Below are positions 49,514-64,000 of a stretch of DNA of 64,000 bases, piece after piece. A program made the position numbers and the translations under genes. The notes under the pieces are model-generated. The model was not told where the DNA came from and made no database searches. It worked only from the letters and a program-made list of their open reading frames with translations. The stretch's first letter is position 1, and the number at the start of each line of letters is the position of its first letter. Source of the DNA: Corydoras sp. C115 (taxonomy: Eukaryota > Chordata > Actinopteri > Siluriformes > Callichthyidae); assembly GCA_019802505.1 (NCBI GenBank), contig JAFMOC010000092.1, forward strand, positions 278,501-342,500. The letters are read 5' to 3'.

Positions 49514-50389
49514 AAAGCTGAATTATATCTAAAAAATATATAGAGCCTGTATAACGATGCTTCTTGCCTTATATCTGAAAGCCTGATTTATATAAAGCAT
49601 GTGCAGGAATTCTCAGCTCAACCCAGCTGGTTGGTGAGGTGAGTAACCAATTTACACTGTTTAATTCACCTTTAATCCCCGGTTTTGGACTGTGGGAGGA
49701 AACCAGTTAACCCAAAGGAAACAGGTTGAATCCAGTTTAAAGGAACTTATTTAGAACAGAATGTCATAAAAGGTTTAGGTGTCCAAATAGTGTGGAGGAC
49801 TCTTCCTATCTCCCCAATCTAGTCCTCCTTAACCCCTTTCTGGCAATAATGGTATCCAAGTTCTCAGCAGAAGGGTTGGTGGGACAGCCTCTACAAAGTG
49901 CTTATTTTATACATGTTAAATTTACATACCATTGTATGACATCACTGAAGTGCAGGCGAGTGATAGAACGGTGATTTTGCATTCAGGTGCACATTTTAGT
50001 ACTTTAGCACTTTTGGAACCTGTCTCCTCTATGTACACGAAATCCAGAGACGCTCCCGTCTCTCTGTAACTGAAAGCACCTAACTGCTACATTCTGCGTG
50101 CTCCTGTGAAGACGAGGGAAGAACAAAGACTGCTTCTTCATCCCTCATCATGAACCTCCAAACACACTCACATGAAACAGAATACCTGCTCAGTTCACAC
50201 TTTATAGCATGTGATGAACCTACAGGAGTAAATCCGGACAGATACAGGGGAGAACATGCAAACTCCACATAGAAACAATAGAACAACCTTGTCTGCTCTA
50301 CTTGGAACTCAACCCCAGCCCTGTTCCAACCACTTTCCTAACATAAGTAATAGCATACTCTCCTCTAGTGTCGTATTCATTACACGTCC
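49514..50389. other. Intergenic, no gene seen
   Basis: Unique or decayed sequence between ucma and camk1d, with weak SINE-like words near 49690 and 50250. Confidence 0.4.
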
Positions 50390-50650
50390 ACCTCTCATGG
50401 GGTTTGCATGTCCTCCCCGTGTCCGTGTGGGTTTTCTCTGGTTTCCGCCCCCAGACCAAAATACATGAATTTAAGGTGACAGCTCTAAATTGCCCCTATA
50501 TTATGTGCAAGGGAGTGTGTTCCCAGTGATGGATTGGCGCCCTGTCCTGAGTGTATTTGCCCAGCGCCCGAAACGTTCTCCCCTGGATGGACAAACCTCC
50601 CCACACACCCCAGTCCCTTAAACAGGATTAGGCGAAAGTTAATGAGACGA
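50390..50650 (+). repeat. SINE-A-like, diverged
   Basis: Middle-to-tail portion with many substitutions, next to a young copy. Confidence 0.7.
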
Positions 50651-50657
50651 TAGGCGC

Positions 50658-50983
50658 CACGTTAGCACGTTCGCCTCTCAGCGCTAGGGATTCCCGGTTC
50701 GAATCCCCATCTGGGTGGAGTTTCCATGTTCTCCCCGTGTCCGCGTGGATTTCCTCCGGGTTCTCCGGTTTCCTCTCACAGTCCAAAAACATGGATCAAG
50801 TTAATTGAGTTCTCTAAATTGCCCCATATAGAGTGTGTGTGTGTGAGTGAGTGTGTACCCAACGATGGATTGGCGCCCTGTCCTGGGTGTATCTGCCCAG
50901 CACCCGAACGTTCTCCCCTGGATGGGCATGGGGAACCCCACCGCGACCCTAATAGAGGATAAAGCGGGAGATAATGAATGAAT
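50658..50983 (+). repeat. SINE-A, head slightly deleted
   Basis: Starts GCGCCACGTTAGCACG and ends AATGAATGA; the word aatgagacgat flanks both ends. Confidence 0.9.
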
Positions 50984-51537
50984 GATAATGAGACGATGTG
51001 TTTTAATTAACGGACAGAGCTTTCTCACGTCAGTAAAGTCTGATTTATTGAACACGATTAGGAACCTTTATGACCCACATCTCTAATTTTATATTTCAAG
51101 TATAACATTTGCTCATGATCCGGGAGGTTCCACTGTTAACAATGTTTAAATGCAAAAAGAAATATAGTGTTGGTACACAAGTCGTTTTGTTTGTTTTATT
51201 TCACAGGTGTACTGTATGACCAAAAGTATGTGGACACCTGACCATTATACCTGAGCTTCCTGGAACCTAAATACTACATTTTGTTGTTTTTAAATGAACT
51301 TTAAAAAAAAATTAATAATAATAAAAGACTGTAACTAATTCAGCACGAAACACCATTTTCAGCAAATCCTATATTATCTTGTAATAACTCTTACTAAAAT
51401 TTTAACTACATAATTAAATAACTATCTAAAATAAATTAATGATGTGGTCAGGGGGATGTCTACATACTTTTAAACAGAAAACAAGCTTTTTTTAAACTTA
51501 CACTATACAGCACTTTCACTGCATCCCACAAACATAC

Positions 51538-51950
51538 ACAGTACCAGTCAGACGTTTGGCCACGCCCCCTCCTCGCACCATTCTCCATCTCCTCCACTTA
51601 CCATATAGATGAGTTTGTAGTTTTACAATTCCAGACTGTAGTCCATCTGTGTTCTTTGTGTTGTTAGTCCCCTGTTGGTTCTCTGTTCTCTATTGGTCAG
51701 GAGCATCACAGAACAGGTATCATTTGGGTGTTGGATTGTTGGATCTGTGGTGGTTCTATTGGGGTCCTGACCATTAGAACAGAGTAAAGGGGACGTACAC
51801 AGTATGTACTGTAGAAGACAAACAGATGGACTACAGTCTGGAATTGTAGAACTACAAAACCCATCTTTACAGAAAGTGGAACTGAGAACATGGACAATAG
51901 GTGGAGCAAAAAGGAGGCGTGTCCAAACCTTTGACTGGAATTGTATTGTA
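51538..51950. mobile_element. Tc1-like MITE, complete
   Basis: About 413 bp. The left end CAGTACCAGTCAGACGTTTG matches the complement of the right end CCTTTGACTGGAATTGTA. Inner arms are also inverted (CAGACTGTAGTCCATCTGTG versus AGATGGACTACAGTCTG). The termini resemble the CAGTACCAGTCAAA ends common in teleost Tc1/mariner elements. No transposase. Confidence 0.85.
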
Positions 51951-53013
51951 TTTGCTGTTCTTCACATGCTCACGAACAAAACGATATGTGTCTGGTGTTC
52001 TTACAATCACAACCATCACTAAACTTTATTAAATACCATAGTTATCCTACAGTCTGCACACTACAATACTTTAGAACCCTGTTAATCAGCTGAAATTTAC
52101 ACTTTACATGTCGAGTTAATCACAATTACAGACCCTGAAACCATGAGGTTGATTGTTGACATCATTTAAAAGCAATAGGTATCGTGATACTCCTTGGTTA
52201 CTGGCTTACACTCAGTGATGTGCAAATCCACACAGGTTACTGCCTATTTACACGTACACAATATGGACAAATGTATTGGGACACTCCCCACTGGAGGAGC
52301 AGTTTGGGGAAGGCCCTGTTCTATTTCAGCATCACTATGGTCCATAAAGTCATGGCTGGGTGAGTTTGCTGGGGAAGTCCTGGGACACCTGGGATAACCT
52401 AGAACAGATTCTGAGCCAGCTCCTTTCATCCAACATCAGTGTCTGATCCCAAAAACGCTCTTCTGGACGAATGGGATTAAAGATTAAAAGATTCTCTCAC
52501 TGTTTTGGCTGGAAAGACTTTAAAGCAGATGTCTGAAAACGTCCCGAGGACGTAGTGCGTTAGTGCTTCGATACATTTGTCCATATGGTGTAACCTGATG
52601 GCAAAGAAAGAAACTAGATTCTGACATTTCCACTAAAGCTTTGGTCAAAATTCTATATTCATACACAATATAATATAAGAAAGTTAATACCAAACCCTGT
52701 TTAACATATACCTACACTTTCATGTCTATTGATATCGGCTATGACATTTACTAAAAAGGACCTTAGAACCATTTAGAACCTCCACAGCGCCTCAACAGCA
52801 TAAAACAGACGAGTTCGGGATTACCAGCAGGCCTTCAGCTCGTAACGGACGTCCTGAGCAGGACCTGACATTCTGCCGTGGTAGGACAGCATGCTCTCGG
52901 GCGGTTCCTGATAAAACAAGGACTCGACAAGGTGCATTAAGGGACGAGACGTGACCGGTGGGTAGCGGCGGGGCCACGGGGGGGGGGTTTCTGATGACAC
53001 GATTAACCCGGGA
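51951..53013 (-). other. Intergenic / camk1d 3' UTR side
   Basis: No gene seen. A G-run follows the camk1d stop at about 52980-52987. A minus-strand poly(A) signal was not convincingly located. Confidence 0.4.
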
Positions 53014-60966
<7,953 letters not shown>

Positions 60967-61036
60967 TCAACGCCGCAGCACAGCACACTAATCCGGAGCG
61001 ACGTTCAGGGATAGGCTTCAGTACCACACTCACAGA

Positions 61037-61368
61037 AATCCATCCATCCATCCATCCATTATCTTCCGCTTTATCCTATATTAGGGTTGCGGGGGGGTTC
61101 CCCATGCCCATCCAGGGGAGAACGTTTCGGGCGCTGGGCAGGGCGCCAATCTATCGCTGGGCACACACTCACTCACACAGACACACTCTATATGGGGCAA
61201 TTTGGAGAACTCAATTGACTTGATCCATGTTTTTGTACTGTGGGAGGAAACCGGAGAACCCGGAGGAAACCCACGCGGACACGGAGAGAACATGGAAACT
61301 CCACCCAGATGGGGATTCGAACCGGGAATCCCTAGTGCTGAGAAGAGAACATGCTAACCACTAAGCCC
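61037..61368 (-). repeat. SINE-A, head and small part of middle deleted
   Basis: Tail starts in CCATCCATCCATCC; the GATACACCCAGGACA block is lost. Confidence 0.9.
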
Positions 61369-61416
61369 TGCTTTTAATAGTTCTAAGAAAAAGTCAATCA
61401 TTGGATTTCTGTGGGG

Positions 61417-61764
61417 TGGCACGGTGGCTTAGTGGTTAGCATGTTCTCCTCTCAGCGCTAGGGATTCCCGGTTCGAATCCCCATCTGGGTGGAGTTTCCA
61501 TGTTCTCCCCATGTCTGCGTGGGTTTCCTCCGGGTTCTCCGCTTTTCTCCCACTGTCCAAAAACATGGATCAAGTCAATTGAGTTCTCCAAATTGCCCCA
61601 TATAGAGTGTGTCTGTGTGAGTGAGTGTGTCCCCCGTGAAAGATTGGCGCCCTGTCCTGGGTGTATCTGCCCAGCGCCTGAAACGTTCTCCCCTGGATGG
61701 GCATGGGGAACCCCACCGCGACCCTAATATAGGATAAAGCGGAAGATAATGAATGAATGAATAT
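61417..61764 (+). repeat. SINE-A, full length
   Basis: Complete copy, inverted relative to the one 50 bases before it. Confidence 0.92.
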
Positions 61765-61799
61765 TAAAAGCGTAATAATGGGTCAACATGGGGTTTTTT

Positions 61800-62085
61800 A
61801 GGCGGCGGCAGGCAAACATTTTTTATTTGTGAACCTGAGTGCTGATCTCGCCCCGCTCCTCGCTCGCTCGCCGCCGTACCTCCCTCCCCCAGCCGTGACT
61901 CATGCAGCCTCCTCGGCAGCCCTCGCTATTCTGCACACGTTTGTGCCTGAGTTCAACCTGATGGTTGTCATGGTAAAAGAGGAGCGTGGCTGTCTGTGAT
62001 GAGGAAGAGCCGCTGTGCAGACAGCGTAGGATCGCCGTCTTCCCGCTGCGCCGCGGATCCGCGCGCCGCAGCTCCATTAATACAG
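61800..62085. other. GC-rich segment inside the 5' part of camk1d
   Basis: CpG-rich sequence with an AP-1-like TGACTCA at about 61896. An open frame on the minus strand (62077 to 61823) matches nothing I know. It could be an alternative camk1d promoter or leader exon, or simply GC-rich intron. Confidence 0.3.
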
Positions 62086-62259
62086 CCAGGACATTTCAAA
62101 ATCTGTGGCCAGGTTCAGAGATGGTTCTCTCAATGTTATTCAAAAGGACACGGAGCACTGGAAGTGCAGGAAATGTTTCTTTCTAAAAAAAAAAACGAGA
62201 TTAAGATCGGTCTTAAACCAAACTCAGAGTTGGAAATGCAGCCCAAAAGATTACTGAGG

Positions 62260-62319
62260 AACATCTGAGGAACATCTGAGCAACATCTGAGGAACATCTG
62301 AGGAACATCTGAGGAACAT
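62260..62319. repeat. 11 bp minisatellite, left part
   Basis: Five tandem aacatctgagg/c units. Confidence 0.93.
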
Positions 62320-62780
62320 GTGTCAATAAATTACTTATTAATTAAATGCCGTGCTATATTATTAGCTCTAACTGCCTTCCTTGTCTGTTTCTTTTGAGGT
62401 GTCCCCCAGCTTCCTGGAGATCTTCATCCATGGATCTGCTGACGAATACTGGATGGAACCTGACAAGGCGGTCCTGCAGGACGCCCCCTAATGGACTCAC
62501 ATATAGTTTTCCAGTTGTTAGTTTTTCCATTTGTTTAATATCTCTACATGGCTGACCTACACTGTTGTTGCTGCCTGGCCGCTCAAGGAGGACGAGTCCC
62601 CCACTGAGTCTTGGTCCTCAGAAGGTTTCTTCCTTAAATAACAACATAACAGGGAGTTTTTTCTTGCCACTGTCGCTTAGGCTCGCTCTTTGGGGGTTTA
62701 AAGGCTTTTCATTCTGTAAAGCTGCTTTGTGATGATGTACTGTTGTAAAAAGCACTATATAAATAAATTACTTGAACTTG
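62320..62780 (+). mobile_element. Interspersed fish repeat inside the minisatellite
   Basis: Contains AGAAGGTTTCTTCC, TTTTTTCTTGCCACTGTCGC, TGTAAAGCTGCTTTGTGATG and AAAAAGCACTATATAAATAA, words typical of a widespread teleost retroposon 3' end, then TTGAACTTGAA. Left border uncertain. Confidence 0.6.
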
Positions 62781-62846
62781 AACATCTGAGGAACATCTGA
62801 GGAACATCTGAGGAACATCTGAGCAACATCTGAGCAACATCTGAGC
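62781..62846. repeat. 11 bp minisatellite, right part
   Basis: Six more aacatctgagg/c units, in phase with the same word as 62260-62319. Confidence 0.93.
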
Positions 62847-62922
62847 AACAAAATTCCCAGCAGCCACTTTGAGCTCAGAGACATTTGTACCATTCAGCTT
62901 TTTACTTGTCTGTTGTCTCCAG

Positions 62923-63263
62923 GGGCGGCACGGTGGCTTAGTGGTTAGCACGTTCGCCTCTCAGCACTAGGTTCGAATCCCCATCTGGGTGGAGTTTCCA
63001 TGTTCTCCCCGTGTCCACGTTGGTTTCCTCCGGGTTCTCCGGTTTCCTCCCACAGTCCAAAAACATGGATCGAGTCAATTGAGTTCTCCAAATTGCCCCA
63101 TATAGAGTGTGTCTGTGTGAGTGAGTGTGTGCCCAGCGATAGATTGGCACCCTGTCCTGGGTCTATCTGCCCAGCGCCCGAAATGTTCTCCCCTGGATGG
63201 GCATGGGGAACCCCACCGCGACCCTAATATGGGATAAAGCGGAAGATAATGAATGAATGAATG
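62923..63263 (+). repeat. SINE-A with TSD
   Basis: Flanked by tgttgtctcca on both sides; a short deletion removes GGATTCCC before the B box. Confidence 0.92.
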
Positions 63264-63396
63264 TTGTCTCCATATTTTTAGGCCTAAGCCTCTATTTCTG
63301 TCAACACCCAAGTAGGCCATAAAAACCTGGAGACAGGATTCATCAGACGTCCAACTACATACAACATGCCGGCGGGGGTGGGGGGGGCACAGCGGT

Positions 63397-63690
63397 GCAC
63401 ATCTGCCTCTCAGCGCTGGGGATCCAGGTTTGAATCCCGATCTGGGTGGAGTTTCAACGTTCTCCCCGCGTCCTCGTGGGTTCCCTCCCACAGTCCAAGC
63501 CAGGTAAATTGGCTGCTCAAAATTGACCCATATAGCGATTGTGTGAGTGAGTGAGTGAGTGAGTGAGTGTCAAGCGATAGATTGGCGTCCTGTCCTGGGT
63601 GTATCTGCCCTCGATACGTTCTCCCCTGGATGGGCATGGGGAACCCCGCGACCCTCGTAGGACATAAAGCGGTTAAGATAATGAAATAAT
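63397..63690 (+). repeat. SINE-A-like, diverged
   Basis: Old copy with GTGAGTGAGTGAGTGAGTG expansion in its middle. Confidence 0.72.
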
Positions 63691-63708
63691 GAAATAGGTT
63701 TATGTACC

Positions 63709-63965
63709 ATTTGAACCCACAACCTTCAGATTGATAACCCAACACCCTAACCACTGAGCTACCACGTGGTAGCTCAGTGGTTAGGGTGTTGGGTTATCAA
63801 TCTGAAGGTTGTGGGTTCAAATCCCAGGTCCACTGAAGTTACCAGTGTGGGTCCTTGAGCAAGACCCTTAACCCTCATTGCTCCAGGGATGTTTTGATGA
63901 ACCCTGTGCTCACCTTGTAAGTCGCTTTGGATAAAAGCGTCCAATAAATGACCGAATGTAAATGT
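63709..63965. repeat. Two SINE-B heads fused head-to-head
   Basis: A 57-base minus-oriented head (63709-63765) abuts a full plus-oriented SINE-B (63766-63965). The two heads are perfect inverted copies centred on CACGTG. Confidence 0.9.
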
Positions 63966-64000
63966 AAATGTACCAGCACGTATCGGGACTGTGAAGAGAA

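Noticed and set aside
61823..62077. An 84-residue gene starting MELRRADPRR
   Set aside because: GC-rich sequence gives chance open frames on both strands; no conserved motif.

Overview
The window is nuclear DNA of a bony fish (teleost). It holds GT-AG spliced vertebrate genes in introns packed with fish-type tRNA-derived SINEs, Tc1-like and hAT-like short DNA elements, an L2-type LINE fragment and microsatellites. The genus cannot be fixed from sequence alone; the SINE type would fit an otophysan such as a catfish, but that is a guess. There is no bacterial or viral operon, CRISPR array or genuine tRNA/rRNA gene.

Six genes are recognisable, and I rebuilt their exons by hand from reading frame, splice dinucleotides and phase. 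On the minus strand, from left to right, lie ambra1 (18 coding exons, 2102-14562), glce (3 coding exons, 20322-22642), nox5 (16 coding exons, 26161-35552) and hal (20 coding exons, 37182-45102). On the plus strand is ucma (5 exons, 46098-49066). Back on the minus strand is the 3' part of camk1d (9 exons, 53014-60898; its first exons lie beyond the right edge). glce next to nox5, and ucma near camk1d, match neighbourhoods known from other vertebrates. The genes are not one pathway: autophagy scaffold, heparan sulfate epimerase, calcium-activated NADPH oxidase, histidine breakdown, cartilage Gla-rich protein and CaM kinase.

Most of the rest is repeats. One tRNA-headed SINE family of about 350 bp (called SINE-A here) occurs about 60 times counting fragments, in both orientations, inside introns and between genes. 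Many copies keep 10-14 bp target-site duplications (TSDs), so they are fairly young. A second tRNA-headed SINE with an L2-like tail (SINE-B), Tc1-like MITEs and a 407 bp hAT-like MITE with an 8 bp duplication are also present.

I found no new multi-gene system. The best observations are these: (1) two SINE-A insertions whose TSDs include a 5' splice site (ambra1 exon 10, nox5 exon 13); (2) two nested insertions of SINE-A into SINE-A at the same point and in the same orientation; (3) single-base frame breaks in ambra1 exon 13 and camk1d's penultimate exon, which may be assembly errors; (4) a perfect 114 bp palindrome of two SINE-B heads near the right end; (5) a nox5 splice donor that starts a long GTGA microsatellite; (6) apparent loss of the LC3-binding WxxL core in ambra1.
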